A stretch of DNA of 64,000 bases from positions 1 to 64,000 of the forward strand of contig NZ_VBUI01000014.1 of NCBI RefSeq assembly GCF_005780185.1, written 5' to 3'. The DNA comes from Halomonas urmiana (GTDB taxonomy: Bacteria > Pseudomonadota > Gammaproteobacteria > Pseudomonadales > Halomonadaceae). Below the pieces are notes generated by a model. The model was given only the letters and a program-made list of their open reading frames with translations. It was not told where the DNA came from and searched no databases. A program made the position numbers and the translations under genes. Shown in pieces: positions 17,866 to 30,437 of this stretch. Position 1 is the first letter of the stretch. Every line of letters begins with the position of its first letter.

Positions 17866-17978
17866 CCCGGCGACAGGCCTACGTGGAGGCGCTGTGACCC
17901 CCTCCTTGGGCGCTACCTCGGCCATCCATGGGCCTCGGACCTCCACTGCGCCCTGTCCCCGGCGCCTCTCGCCGCTAT
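17866..17978 (-). repeat. Dispersed structured repeat element, copy 1 (dnaE-accA gap)
   Basis: About 113 bp related to two other copies in the window. Shared blocks on the plus strand are CGACAGG, GGAGGCGCTGTGA (17885-17897), GGCGCTACCTCGGCCATCC, TCGGACCTCC and CCCCGGCGCC. The ends are roughly inverted (CCGGCGACAGG against CCTGTCCCCGGCG), and the centre holds CCATCCATGG. It begins about 40 bp after the dnaE stop in the direction of transcription. Confidence 0.88.
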
Positions 17979-18017
17979 CACGCGGAGACAGCACGCCGCC
18001 GTCGCCCTCGTGCCAGC

Positions 18018-21524
<3,507 letters not shown>

Positions 21525-21575
21525 AAAGGGCTCGGGGCTTGGCGGTAAATAATCAGTACAGGAAGCTCGAGGCTA

Positions 21576-21765
21576 TCCCGGGAGCAGGCATCCGAGGAGG
21601 CGCTGTGAACCCCTCCCTGGGCGCTACCGATGCCCTGCGGCGCTCTCGCGTCCTGCTCCGCTTGCAGGGCCGGTGCTGGCCATCCATGGCCAGCCCGTTC
21701 GGAGGAATCCTCCTCACCCCTGGCATAGGACCTCCTCTGCGACCTGCTCCCGGCGCCTCTCGTGG
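21576..21765 (-). repeat. Dispersed structured repeat element, copy 2 (extended; rnhB-dnaE gap)
   Basis: It shares GGAGGCGCTGTGA (21596-21608), TCCCTGGGCGCTACC, GGACCTCC and CCCGGCGCCTCTCG with the other two copies but is about 80 bp longer. The extra middle part carries its own inverted repeats: CCCTGC with GCAGGG, CTGGCCAT with ATGGCCAG, and GGAGGA with TCCTCC. It ends 16 bp from the rnhB stop codon. Confidence 0.85.
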
Positions 21766-21780
21766 TGCCGCTTGCGAGAC

Positions 21781-22407
21781 CTAGAACAGGGCCAGCTGGC
21801 GTTTCACCGGGCCGAAGGAGCGGCGATGCTCGGGCAGCGGTCCCAGACGTTCCAGGACGGCCAGATGCTCGCGGGTCGGGTAGCCCTTGTGGCGGGCGAA
21901 GCCGTACTCGGGGTATTGCGCATCGAGGACCACCATGCCGGCGTCGCGCTCGACCTTGGCCAGGATCGAGGCGGCGGCGATGGCCGGATGGCGGGCATCG
22001 CCCTTGACCACCGCCTGGCCGGGGACATGATGCCCGGGCAGGCGATTGCCGTCCACCAGCAGGTACTCGGCCACCGGCGCCAGGGCGTCGATGGCACGCC
22101 GCATGGCGAGATGGGTCGCATGGAAGACGTTCAGCGCATCGACCTCGGCGGCGCTGGCCTCGGCCACGGCGAAGGCCAGCGCGCGCTCGCGGATGTCGGT
22201 GGCCAGCGCCTCGCGCCGACGCGCCGTAAGCGCCTTGGAGTCGTTCAGCCCCTCGATGGGTCGCGCGGGATCGAGGATTACCGCCGCGGCGACCACCGGA
22301 CCGACCAGCGGGCCGCGGCCCACCTCGTCGACCCCGGCCAGCCGGTCGCCGACGTAGTCGATCGAGAGCGGCGGCAGCGTCTTGCCCTTCACGACCGGTT
22401 CCTTCAT
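21781..22407 (-). CDS. rnhB: Ribonuclease HII
   Basis: It cleaves RNA in RNA-DNA hybrids and excises single ribonucleotides from DNA. The start at 22407 (MKEPVVKGK) has AAGGG upstream and gives 208 residues, normal for the family. The metal-binding carboxylates start with [14 protein letters not shown]; further acidic positions are in [11 protein letters not shown] and [11 protein letters not shown] longer in-frame reading to 22530 was rejected because it would overlap lpxB and begins with an arginine-rich stretch. It sits between lpxB and dnaE, the conserved order. Confidence 0.95.
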   Translation of the reverse strand: MKEPVVKGKTLPPLSIDYVGDRLAGVDEVGRGPLVGPVVAAAVILDPARPIEGLNDSKALTARRREALATDIRERALAFAVAEASAAEVDALNVFHATHLAMRRAIDALAPVAEYLLVDGNRLPGHHVPGQAVVKGDARHPAIAAASILAKVERDAGMVVLDAQYPEYGFARHKGYPTREHLAVLERLGPLPEHRRSFGPVKRQLALF

Positions 22408-22417
22408 GACCAGCCCT

Positions 22418-23671
22418 TCATCGTTCGCCCCCGGCGATCGCGACCTCGCCCGCCTCGGGGGCCACGCTCTGCGGCAGAGCGCGCCCCGCCACCAGCGCCT
22501 CGATGGCCTCACTCGCGCGCCGACTGGCATCGCGCTGCAGGGCCACGTGCATCTCCGCGAAGCGCACCTCCAGGGCCTTGCGTCCCGCCTCGTCGTCGAG
22601 TATCACCCCGAGCCGGTCGGCGATCGCCTCGGGGCTTGCCGCGTCCTGGATCAGCTCCGGCACCAGGGTCTCGCGGGCGATCAGGTTGGGCAGCGAGATC
22701 CAGTCGGTGTGGACCAGCCGCTTGGCCAGCCAGTGGGTCGCCGGCGCCATGCGGTAGGCGACCAGCATCGCACGATGGCAGAGCATCGCCTCGAGTGCCG
22801 CGGTGCCGGAGGCGAGCAGTACTGCGTCGCTCGCCACCATGGCCTCCCGCGACCGACCGTCGATCAGGGTCACGCGCCCCGCGAGGGCCGGACGCGTCGC
22901 CAGCAGCGCCTCGAGCTCACCTCGCCGGGCCGGCGTGGCGGCCGGCATCACCACCGAGAGCGCCGGACGCTCCCGGCACAGGCGCTCGACGGCCTCGAGG
23001 AAGGTCGCGCCGAGAAAACGGATCTCGGTGGCGCGGGAGCCGGGCAGCACCGCGAGCAACGGCCTCTTTGCCACCTCACCTCGCCCCGCCTCGTCATGCG
23101 ACTCGTCTCCCCCCGCCACCAGGCCCAGCGCCTGGCGGGCCGCTTCGCGGTCGTTCTCGAGCGGCAGTTCGTCGGCCAGCGGATGGCCGACGAAGGCCAC
23201 GGGCACCCGGTGACGCACGTAGAAGGCCGCCTCGAAGGGCAGGAAGGTGAGCATGGCATCCACGGACCGGGCGATGCCCTTGACGCGCCCCTGGCGCCAG
23301 GCCCACACGGAGGGACTGACGTAGTGGGCGGTGGTGAGGCCGGCCTCGCGCAGCTGACGCTCGAGCCCCAGGTTGAAGTCCGGAGCGTCGATGCCGACCA
23401 TGATGTCGGGCCGCCAGGCCAACGCATCGCGCTTCAGCGCGCGACGCACCCGCACCAGACCCGGCAGGTGCTTGAGCACCTCCACGAGTCCCATCACCGA
23501 GAGCATTTCCAGGGGATAGCGGGTTTCGATGCCCTCTTCGATCATCCGCGGGCCGCCGATGCCGCGAAACTCGATGCCCGGATGGCGGGCCTTGAGCGCT
23601 CGCATCAGGCCGGCGCCGAGGATATCACCGGAGAGCTCGCCGGCGACGAGATAGACGCGACGCACCGTCAT
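22418..23671 (-). CDS. lpxB: Lipid-A-disaccharide synthase
   Basis: It joins UDP-2,3-diacylglucosamine and 2,3-diacylglucosamine-1-phosphate to form the lipid A disaccharide at the inner membrane. The start at 23671 ([16 protein letters not shown]) is chosen because the family begins with this glycine-rich strand; upstream in-frame sequence is proline-rich and unlikely. It is 417 residues. Typical GT19 stretches are [40 protein letters not shown] and [11 protein letters not shown]. It follows lpxA by 13 bp and precedes rnhB by 10 bp. Confidence 0.95.
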   Translation of the reverse strand: MTVRRVYLVAGELSGDILGAGLMRALKARHPGIEFRGIGGPRMIEEGIETRYPLEMLSVMGLVEVLKHLPGLVRVRRALKRDALAWRPDIMVGIDAPDFNLGLERQLREAGLTTAHYVSPSVWAWRQGRVKGIARSVDAMLTFLPFEAAFYVRHRVPVAFVGHPLADELPLENDREAARQALGLVAGGDESHDEAGRGEVAKRPLLAVLPGSRATEIRFLGATFLEAVERLCRERPALSVVMPAATPARRGELEALLATRPALAGRVTLIDGRSREAMVASDAVLLASGTAALEAMLCHRAMLVAYRMAPATHWLAKRLVHTDWISLPNLIARETLVPELIQDAASPEAIADRLGVILDDEAGRKALEVRFAEMHVALQRDASRRASEAIEALVAGRALPQSVAPEAGEVAIAGGER

Positions 23672-23684
23672 GTTCGCGCCCACC

Positions 23685-24452
23685 TCAGCGAACGATGCCG
23701 CGGGTCGAGGCCTCGATGGAGGCGACGAAGGCCTCGGTCTCGGGCAGAGCAAAGCTGGCACGAATCTGCTCGAGTGCCTGCTCCGTGGTCAGCCCCTGAC
23801 GATAGACCAGCTTGTAGGCCTCGCTCAGGCCGCGAATGGCCTCCTTGGAGAAGCCGCGACGGCGCAGCCCCACGAGATTGAGGCCATGAACCTGGGCCGG
23901 ATTGCCGTTGATCATCACGTAGGCCGGGGTGTCCTTGGTGATGATCGAGCCGCCGCCGGCCATGGCATGGTCGCCGAAATGGCAGAACTGATGGACCGCC
24001 GAGAGCCCGCCGAGGATGACGAAGTCGCCCAGTTTCACATGACCGGCCAGGGTCACTTGGTTGGCGAAGATGCCATCGTTGCCGATCACGCAGTCGTGAC
24101 CGACATGGACGTAGGCCATGAAGAGGTTGCGCGAGCCGATGACGGTCTCGCCGCGATCCTGGACGGTGCCGCGATGCAGGGTGACGCCCTCACGGATGAC
24201 GTTGTCGTCGCCCACTACCAGGCGGGTCGGCTCGCCGGCGTACTTCTTGTCCTGGCAATCCTCACCCACCGAGGCGAACTGGAAGATGCGGGTGCGCGCG
24301 CCCAGCACAGTGGGGCCCTTGATCACGACATGGGGGCCGATGCGGCTACCGGCCCCGATCTCGACATCGGCCCCGATCACGGCGAAAGGGCCGACCTCGA
24401 CATCATCGGCCAGGCGCGCCGCGGGATCGATGAGGGCGGTGGGGTGTATCAA
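23685..24452 (-). CDS. lpxA: UDP-N-acetylglucosamine acyltransferase
   Basis: It transfers a 3-hydroxyacyl chain from ACP to UDP-GlcNAc, the first lipid A step. The 255 residues are made largely of hexapeptide repeats forming a left-handed beta helix, with [16 protein letters not shown] including the catalytic-histidine region. The start codon is TTG at 24452, overlapping the fabZ stop (TTGA), so translation is probably coupled to fabZ. The N terminus then reads [10 protein letters not shown], as in the family. Confidence 0.96.
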   Translation of the reverse strand: MIHPTALIDPAARLADDVEVGPFAVIGADVEIGAGSRIGPHVVIKGPTVLGARTRIFQFASVGEDCQDKKYAGEPTRLVVGDDNVIREGVTLHRGTVQDRGETVIGSRNLFMAYVHVGHDCVIGNDGIFANQVTLAGHVKLGDFVILGGLSAVHQFCHFGDHAMAGGGSIITKDTPAYVMINGNPAQVHGLNLVGLRRRGFSKEAIRGLSEAYKLVYRQGLTTEQALEQIRASFALPETEAFVASIEASTRGIVR

Positions 24453-24892
24453 GCGACCTTCCTCTCGGCACAGGTGATGTCGGCCTCGCAGGCCAGCTCG
24501 CCGCCCACCGTGGCACGGCAGATGAACTTCCAGATGCCGCGCTTGGTGCGCTCGACCCGAGCCTCGAGCACCAGCTGGTCGCCGGGCATCACGGGGCGTT
24601 TGAAGCGCACGTTGTCGCTGGCGACGAGGTAGTAGACGTAGCCGTCGGCGGGCAGCTTGTTGACGGTCTTGAAGCCGAGGATGCCGCAGGCCTGGGCCAG
24701 GGCCTCGACCACCAGCACGCCGGGCATGATCGGGTGATGCGGAAAGTGGCCGTTGAAGAACGGCTCATTGATGCTGACATTCTTGTAGGCAACGATGGAT
24801 TCGCCCAGCGTGAGCTCCGTGACCCGATCCACCAGCAGGAAAGGATAGCGGTGGGGCAGATACTCACGAATCTCGTTGATGTCCATTACCAT
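24449..24892 (-). CDS. fabZ: 3-hydroxyacyl-ACP dehydratase FabZ
   Basis: It dehydrates 3-hydroxyacyl-ACP in fatty acid elongation and competes with LpxA for 3-hydroxyacyl-ACP, which explains their adjacency. It is 147 residues with a hotdog fold; the active-site histidine is in [13 protein letters not shown] and the glutamate in [12 protein letters not shown] at 24892 has GAGG eight bases upstream; a second ATG two codons later is also possible. A good sigma-70 promoter lies just upstream at 24976-25003, so fabZ-lpxA-lpxB can be transcribed separately from lpxD. Confidence 0.96.
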   Translation of the reverse strand: MVMDINEIREYLPHRYPFLLVDRVTELTLGESIVAYKNVSINEPFFNGHFPHHPIMPGVLVVEALAQACGILGFKTVNKLPADGYVYYLVASDNVRFKRPVMPGDQLVLEARVERTKRGIWKFICRATVGGELACEADITCAERKVA

Positions 24893-24975
24893 CGTAGCGA
24901 CCTCTGAAATGACAGGATGCCCTTCCCGGGGAGGGGCAAGGCCAGCGCTTGGGCGCCGGCAAAGACAGGCGGAGG

Positions 24976-25003
24976 ATTATACCGCCCTATGATCGGGCCT
25001 CAA
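24976..25003 (-). promoter_or_regulatory. Sigma-70 promoter for fabZ-lpxA-lpxB
   Basis: On the minus strand TTGAGG (24998-25003) and a consensus TATAAT (24976-24981) are 16 bp apart. The -35 overlaps the lpxD stop codon. It lies about 85 bp upstream of the fabZ start. Confidence 0.7.
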
Positions 25004-26037
25004 CCGCCGCGACCGACCTTCTCGAGCCGCGACAGGCGACGGGCAATGTCGTCGAGCTGCTTGAAACGCACCGCGTTGCGACGCCACTGGGCGTTGTCCA
25101 TGGCGCCGGTGCCCGAGGAGTAGATGCCGGGCTCGAGGAGTGAATTGGTCACCAGGCTCATGCCGGTGACCTGCACGCCATCGGCGATGGTCAGGTGGCC
25201 GGAGAGCCCCACGCCGCCGCCCAGCATGCAGTGCTTGCCCACCCGGGTGGAACCGGCGATGCCCACGCACCCGGCCAGGGCGCTGTGGTCGCCGATCTGC
25301 ACGTTGTGGGCGATCTGCACCTGGCTGTCGATCTTGACGTCATCGCCGATCACGGTGTCGCCGAGCGCCCCGCGATCGATGCTCGAGCAGCTGCCGATCT
25401 CGACGTCGTCGCCCAGCACCACGCCGCCCAGCTGGGCGATCTTGTGCCAGCGCCCGCCGTCGTGGGCGAAGCCGAAGCCGTCGCCGCCGATCACGCAGCC
25501 GCTGTGCAGGATGGCCCGGGCCCCGATCACCACGCCATGGCAGACGGTGACATTGGCATGTAGGCGCGAGCCGGAGCCGATGCACGAGTCCGCCCCCACC
25601 ACGCAGCCGGCGCCGATGACGACGTCGTCGTCAAGCGTGACCCCGGCCTCGATCACCGCCTGGGGGCCGATGGCCACATTGTCGCCCAGGCGGACGTCAT
25701 CGGCGACCACCGCCGTGGGATGGGTGCCGGACGGCGTGCGCCCGACCAGGGGGTCGAAGAGACGCGACAGCTCGGCATAGCCGAGGTACGGGTTGTCCAG
25801 CTCCAGGCAGGCCACCGGGCAGGCCTCGCCGTGGGCGGGCGCCAGCAGCACCGCGGCGGCACGGGTGTCGGGCAGGTCCTTGAGGTAGGCGCGGTTGGCG
25901 AGGAAGGCCACCTGATTCGGCGTGGCATCGCGCAGCGTGGCCAGGCCGCTCACCCGCCGCTCGCCGTCGCCCGTGAGGCGGGCTCCCAGGCGCTCGGCGA
26001 TGTCGGCCAGTGTGAGGGTTCGGGCGTCTTGGTTCAT
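25000..26037 (-). CDS. lpxD: UDP-3-O-(3-hydroxyacyl)glucosamine N-acyltransferase
   Basis: It adds the second 3-hydroxyacyl chain, N-linked, in lipid A synthesis. The 345 residues comprise an N-terminal uridine-binding domain (to about residue 100) and a long hexapeptide-repeat helix (GDNVAIGPQAVIEAGV onward). The catalytic region reads VQIAHNVQIGDHSALAG, and the C-terminal helix contributes to acyl-carrier binding. It is between skp and fabZ, the conserved bam-lpx order. Confidence 0.96.
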   Translation of the reverse strand: MNQDARTLTLADIAERLGARLTGDGERRVSGLATLRDATPNQVAFLANRAYLKDLPDTRAAAVLLAPAHGEACPVACLELDNPYLGYAELSRLFDPLVGRTPSGTHPTAVVADDVRLGDNVAIGPQAVIEAGVTLDDDVVIGAGCVVGADSCIGSGSRLHANVTVCHGVVIGARAILHSGCVIGGDGFGFAHDGGRWHKIAQLGGVVLGDDVEIGSCSSIDRGALGDTVIGDDVKIDSQVQIAHNVQIGDHSALAGCVGIAGSTRVGKHCMLGGGVGLSGHLTIADGVQVTGMSLVTNSLLEPGIYSSGTGAMDNAQWRRNAVRFKQLDDIARRLSRLEKVGRGG

Positions 26038-26068
26038 GGGGACTCACTATCGTGGTGGGACGGCCGGC

Positions 26069-26575
26069 TCAGTAGAGGGCGTTGAGGCGCTCGGTGACCT
26101 CGCCGGTCAGGTCCTGCAGATCCTGCTCGGCATGCAGCACGCCGTTGGGTTCCACCAGCACCGCGATGCCATGGCGATCGATGACCTGACGAACCGCCTG
26201 ATCCAGCTTGGGCTCGGCCTCCTGGAGGAAGCCCTGCTCGGCCTGCTGGCGCGCCTGACCGATCTCCCGGCGCAGCCGCTCGAAGCGCCGCCCCTTCTCC
26301 TGGAACGTCTGCAGGGTGGTGCGCCGCTCGGTCTCGGTCATGCTCTCGCCGCCGCCCTTCAGATGCTGCTGCATGCCCTGGAGTTCCTCGCTCAGGGCCT
26401 TCGCCTCCTGCTGCCGGCCGGCGAGGCGCGCGCGCAGGTCGTTCATGGTGCGCTCGGCGGCATCGGTCTCCATCAGCGCGGCACGCCAGTCGAGCACGGC
26501 CACCTCGGCGGCCTGGGCCGGCGCGGTGGTGGCGACCAGCAGGCCGAGGCAGAGGGCGGCAGTGAGCTTGCGCAT
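26069..26575 (-). CDS. skp: OmpH/Skp family periplasmic chaperone
   Basis: A periplasmic holdase that carries unfolded outer-membrane proteins to the Bam complex. The 168-residue precursor has a clear signal peptide (about residues 1-22, ending AQA). The mature part is helical and coiled-coil in character, rich in Glu, Arg and Gln (TERRTTLQTFQEKGRRFERL), as in Skp tentacles. GAGGA lies eight bases upstream of the start. It sits directly downstream of bamA, matching its role. Confidence 0.92.
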   Translation of the reverse strand: MRKLTAALCLGLLVATTAPAQAAEVAVLDWRAALMETDAAERTMNDLRARLAGRQQEAKALSEELQGMQQHLKGGGESMTETERRTTLQTFQEKGRRFERLRREIGQARQQAEQGFLQEAEPKLDQAVRQVIDRHGIAVLVEPNGVLHAEQDLQDLTGEVTERLNALY

Positions 26576-26600
26576 GCGGGCTTCCTCGGACAGGGCCGGA

Positions 26601-28952
26601 TCAGAAGGTCTGACCCAGCGAGAACTGGAAGAACTGGGTATCGTCCCCGTCCTTGTCGTTGAGCGGCTCGGCGACGCTGAAGGTCAGCGGCCCCACCGGC
26701 GTCAGCCAGGAGAGGCCGAGACCGGCGCTGTAGCGCAGCTCGCCCAGGTCCACGCCGGACTCACAGCGCTGGCGGCCGGCCTCTTCATCGCGCACCGGGT
26801 AGCAGTCGGTGAGGAAGGTGTTGCCGGCATCCAGGAACAGCGAGGCCTGCAGCGAGCGCTGATCCTCGACGAAGGGCACCGGAAAGAGCACCTCGGCGCT
26901 GCCCTCCACCAGGACGTTGCCGCCCAGGGTGCGGTCCTCGCTGCCGGAGCCTTCCGGTGGCGTGGTGGGCGTGCCCAGGGTGTTGCCGGTGAAGCCGCGA
27001 ACCGAGCCCAGGCCACCGGAGAAGAAGTTCTCGTAGAACGGGTAGGGATCGTTGCCGACGGTGTCGGCATAGCCCAGCTCGCCGCTGAACTTCAGCCCCC
27101 AGGTCTGCTCCTCGTTGAACGGGAAGATCTGGCGGGCCCGGGCGCGCAGCTTGTAGTACTCGGCGTCGCTGCCCGGTACTGCGGTCTCCAGCGACAGCCG
27201 CTGGTAGTTGCCTGCGGTCGGCATGATGCCGCGGTTGAGGTTGTTACGGGTCCAGCTGGCCGAGAGCTTCAGGCTCTGGGCATCGCTACCCTGGTCGTCG
27301 ACGTAGCGCTGAACCTCCGAGGAGGTATCGCGATAGGTCTTGATCGACAGATCCTCAACGCTGGCGCCGAAGTTCAGGCGAGTCAGCTCGTTGATCGGGT
27401 AACCGAAGTTGATCCCCCCGCCGTAGGAATCGGTGGAGTAGGTCGAGATGTCCGAGTCCTCGTAGTCGGTCTCGCGGTAGAAGAGGTTGTAGCCGCGGGA
27501 GATGCCGTCGAGGGTCCAGTAGGGGTCGGTGAAGCCGAAGTTGAGGCTGGTGTAGGTGTCGCTGCGCTGGGCGCCGATGTTGACACGGTTGCCGGTGCCC
27601 AGGAAGTTGTTCTGGGAGAGCGACGCGCCGTAGATCACGCCGGCACTCTGGGAGAAGCCGATGCTCGCCGAGATCGAACCCGAGGGCTGCTCCTCCACCG
27701 TGTAGGTGACGTCGAGCTTGTCGGGCTGGCCGGCCACGGGCCGCGTCTCGACGTCGACCTGCTTGAAGAAGCCCAGGCGTTCCAGGCGCTGTTTCGAGCG
27801 GCTGATCGACTCGGTGGAGGCGGGCGCGCCCTCCATCTGGATCATCTCGCGACGCAGCACCTCGTCCTGGGTGGTGGTGTTGCCGGTGAACTCGATGCGC
27901 CGCACGTAGGCGCGCTGGCCGGGCTCGACCCGGAAGACCAGGTCCACGGTATCGCCGACGGCGGCGACCTCGGGAATCCCGTCGACATTGGCGAAGGCGA
28001 AGCCCTCGGCGCCGAGCCGCGAGCGCAGGGCCTCCGTGGAAGCGGTGACGTCGCTGCGCGAGAATATCTCGCCGCTCTCGACCTCGAGCAGCTCCCGGGC
28101 CTCGCGCTCGGCGATGCGCAGTTCGCCGGAGAAGCGGATGTCGCCGAGGCGGTACTGGCGGCCCTCGTCGATGTTCACGGTGACGAAGATCTTCGACTTG
28201 TCGGGGCTGATCGAGACCTGGGAGGACTCGATGGCGAAGTTCACGTAGCCACGATCCAGGTAGAAGGAACGCAGCCGCTCCAGATCGCCGGCCAGGGCCT
28301 CGCGGGAGTACTCGTCGCTGGAGAACCAGCCGAAGAACCAGCCCGGGGAGTCCTCGAGCTCGAAGAGTTCGCGCAGGCGCTCATCCTCGAAGTCGCGATT
28401 ACCGACGATGTTGATCTGGCGGATCTTGGCGACCGCGCCCTCGTCGATGTCGATGTTGACCTGGACCTGCCCCTCCCCCACCTCCTCGACGGAGGTCTTG
28501 ATGCGGGCGCTGTAGCGACCCTGGGACTGGTAGACGCCCTCCAGCTCACGCTGGATCTCCTCGAGGGTGGAGAGCTGCAGGACCTGACCCTCGTTGAGGC
28601 CGGCCTGCTTGAGGCCGTTGCGCAGGTCCTCGTCGGGAATCTGGCTGTTGCCCTCGATCTCGAGGCGCGCCAGCGTCGGCCGCTCGACCACCTGAATGAT
28701 CAGCACGTCGCCCTCGCGGGCGAGGCTCACGTCCTCGAACAGGCCGGTGGCGAAGAGCTCGCGGGCCGCCTCGGCCAGTTCGAGCTCGTCGACCCGGTCG
28801 CGGGCCGTGACGGGGAAGGCGTTGAACACGGAGGCAGGAGAGACCCGCTGCAGTCCTTCAACCCTGATGTCGGCAACGTCGAAAGGTTGCGCCAGTGCCG
28901 TCTGGGCACCGGCAAGCAGCAGCGCCGCCAGTCCGATGGTCTTGATTTTCAT
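26601..28952 (-). CDS. bamA: Outer membrane protein assembly factor BamA
   Basis: The central beta-barrel insertase of the Bam complex. It is 783 residues: signal peptide (about 1-21), five POTRA domains (about 22-420) and a C-terminal 16-strand barrel ending in the aromatic signature FQFSLGQTF. The conserved L6 loop motif is seen as GSVRGFTGNTLG. A sigma-70-like promoter lies in the 87-bp gap to rseP, so bamA may be expressed independently of the upstream genes. Confidence 0.97.
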   Translation of the reverse strand: MKIKTIGLAALLLAGAQTALAQPFDVADIRVEGLQRVSPASVFNAFPVTARDRVDELELAEAARELFATGLFEDVSLAREGDVLIIQVVERPTLARLEIEGNSQIPDEDLRNGLKQAGLNEGQVLQLSTLEEIQRELEGVYQSQGRYSARIKTSVEEVGEGQVQVNIDIDEGAVAKIRQINIVGNRDFEDERLRELFELEDSPGWFFGWFSSDEYSREALAGDLERLRSFYLDRGYVNFAIESSQVSISPDKSKIFVTVNIDEGRQYRLGDIRFSGELRIAEREARELLEVESGEIFSRSDVTASTEALRSRLGAEGFAFANVDGIPEVAAVGDTVDLVFRVEPGQRAYVRRIEFTGNTTTQDEVLRREMIQMEGAPASTESISRSKQRLERLGFFKQVDVETRPVAGQPDKLDVTYTVEEQPSGSISASIGFSQSAGVIYGASLSQNNFLGTGNRVNIGAQRSDTYTSLNFGFTDPYWTLDGISRGYNLFYRETDYEDSDISTYSTDSYGGGINFGYPINELTRLNFGASVEDLSIKTYRDTSSEVQRYVDDQGSDAQSLKLSASWTRNNLNRGIMPTAGNYQRLSLETAVPGSDAEYYKLRARARQIFPFNEEQTWGLKFSGELGYADTVGNDPYPFYENFFSGGLGSVRGFTGNTLGTPTTPPEGSGSEDRTLGGNVLVEGSAEVLFPVPFVEDQRSLQASLFLDAGNTFLTDCYPVRDEEAGRQRCESGVDLGELRYSAGLGLSWLTPVGPLTFSVAEPLNDKDGDDTQFFQFSLGQTF

Positions 28953-28999
28953 GCAATCGATTCGCTCGCGTTGGTCTGCCGTCCGGTCCAGACAGGCAC

Positions 29000-29027
29000 C
29001 TTATACATTTGTCATGGCCACTGACAA
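29000..29027 (-). promoter_or_regulatory. Sigma-70-like promoter for bamA
   Basis: On the minus strand TTGTCA (29022-29027) and TATAAG (29000-29005) are separated by 16 bp and lie about 48 bp upstream of the bamA ATG, within the rseP-bamA gap. No sigma-E type GGAACTT box was seen here. Confidence 0.6.
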
Positions 29028-29039
29028 GCCGGCGCCCGG

Positions 29040-30398
29040 CTACCAGAGCCGCATCAGGTCGAAATAGAGCGCCATCAGCATCAGGGTGCCGACCAGGGCC
29101 AGGCCGATGCGCAACCCCACCGCCTGGGCCTGCTCGGAGACCGGACGGCCGCGCACCACCTCGACGAAGTAATAGAGCAGGTGGCCGCCATCGAGCACCG
29201 GGATCGGCAGCAGGTTCAGCACGCCCAGGCTGATCGAGAGGTAGGCCAGGAAGCTGACGAAGCTCTCGAAGCCGCTGCGCGCCGAATCACCGGCGATGCG
29301 GGCGATGGTGATCGGACCGGAGAGGTTCGACGGCGAGATCAGGCCCACCACCATCTTGCGAATGGCGCCCAGGGTCAGCACCGTCATCTCGCCGGTGCGC
29401 GACAGCGACTCGCCTACGGCGGCCAACGGCCCGTAGCGGATCTCGCGGCGATACTCCTCGGGCCAGGCGACGGGCTCGGCGCCGGCGCCGATATAGCCGA
29501 TGGCCTCCCCCGTCTCCTGCGGGCGACGCCGGGGCGTGAGGGAGAGCGTACGCCGCTCGCCGTCGCGGCGCACCGCGACTTCGAGGGTCTCGCCGGGGCT
29601 TTCGCGCACGCGATCGACGAAGGCCATCCAGTCGGCCACCGGCTCGCCGCTCACCGCCACCACCTCGTCTCCGGCCCGTAGGCCGGCCTCGGCGGCGGCC
29701 TCGCCCTCGACCACCTGGCCGAGCACCGCCGGGATCTCCGGCCGCCAGGGCGTCACGCCCAGGGTCGCCAACGGCTGCGGCGGATCCTGACGCACCAGCC
29801 AGTCCTCGACCGGCAGTCGATAGGTCCGGGACGTAGCGGTGGTGTCGTCGCGCGCCGCCACCTCGAGCGCGCCGCTCTCGCCGATGGCCGACACCAGCTT
29901 GAGGTTGATCTCCTCCCAGGAGCGCACCGCCGCGCCCTGCACCGCGGTGATCTCCTGACCCGGGGTGAGTCCGCCCTGGCTCGCCGGGGAGTCGGGCGCC
30001 ACGCTGCCGACCACCGGCGCCACCGTGGTGGTGCCTGCCACGAACAGCGCCCAGTAGGCGACGATGGCCAGCAGGAAGTTGGCCAGGGGACCCGCGGAGA
30101 CCACGGCGATGCGCTGCCAGACCGTCTTGTTGTTGAAGGCGAGGTGTCGCTCGGCGGGGTCGACGGGGCCTTCGCGCTCGTCGAGCATCTTCACGTAGCC
30201 GCCCAGCGGGATGGCGGCCACCGCGAACTCGGTGCCGTGGCGATCCCGGCGCGACCAGAGCGGCGTACCGAAGCCCACCGAGAAGCGCAGCACCTTGACG
30301 CCGCAGCGCCGCGCGACCCAGAAGTGGCCGAACTCGTGAAAGGTAATCAACAGGCCGAGTACCACGATGACGGCCAACACGTTCTGGATCAGGCCCAC
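29040..30398 (-). CDS. rseP: Site-2 protease RseP
   Basis: An inner-membrane zinc metalloprotease that completes cleavage of the anti-sigma-E factor RseA after DegS. It is 452 residues. The zinc motif HEFGH is at residues 21-25 in the first membrane helix, two PDZ domains occupy about 115-300, and the C-terminal catalytic segment is NLLPIPVLDGGH. The start codon is GTG with AAGGAG upstream. Placement between dxr and bamA is the conserved order; envelope-stress signalling and outer-membrane assembly are thus neighbours. Confidence 0.96.
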   Translation of the reverse strand: MGLIQNVLAVIVVLGLLITFHEFGHFWVARRCGVKVLRFSVGFGTPLWSRRDRHGTEFAVAAIPLGGYVKMLDEREGPVDPAERHLAFNNKTVWQRIAVVSAGPLANFLLAIVAYWALFVAGTTTVAPVVGSVAPDSPASQGGLTPGQEITAVQGAAVRSWEEINLKLVSAIGESGALEVAARDDTTATSRTYRLPVEDWLVRQDPPQPLATLGVTPWRPEIPAVLGQVVEGEAAAEAGLRAGDEVVAVSGEPVADWMAFVDRVRESPGETLEVAVRRDGERRTLSLTPRRRPQETGEAIGYIGAGAEPVAWPEEYRREIRYGPLAAVGESLSRTGEMTVLTLGAIRKMVVGLISPSNLSGPITIARIAGDSARSGFESFVSFLAYLSISLGVLNLLPIPVLDGGHLLYYFVEVVRGRPVSEQAQAVGLRIGLALVGTLMLMALYFDLMRLW

Positions 30399-30437
30399 GG
30401 CAGTCTCCTTGCAGTCAACAGCGTCATGGCGCGCGCC

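Noticed and set aside
26316..29024. 902-codon open frame opposite bamA and skp
   Set aside because: It is an antisense shadow with repetitive Leu/Val/Asp/Gly composition; BamA POTRA and barrel signatures on the minus strand are unambiguous.
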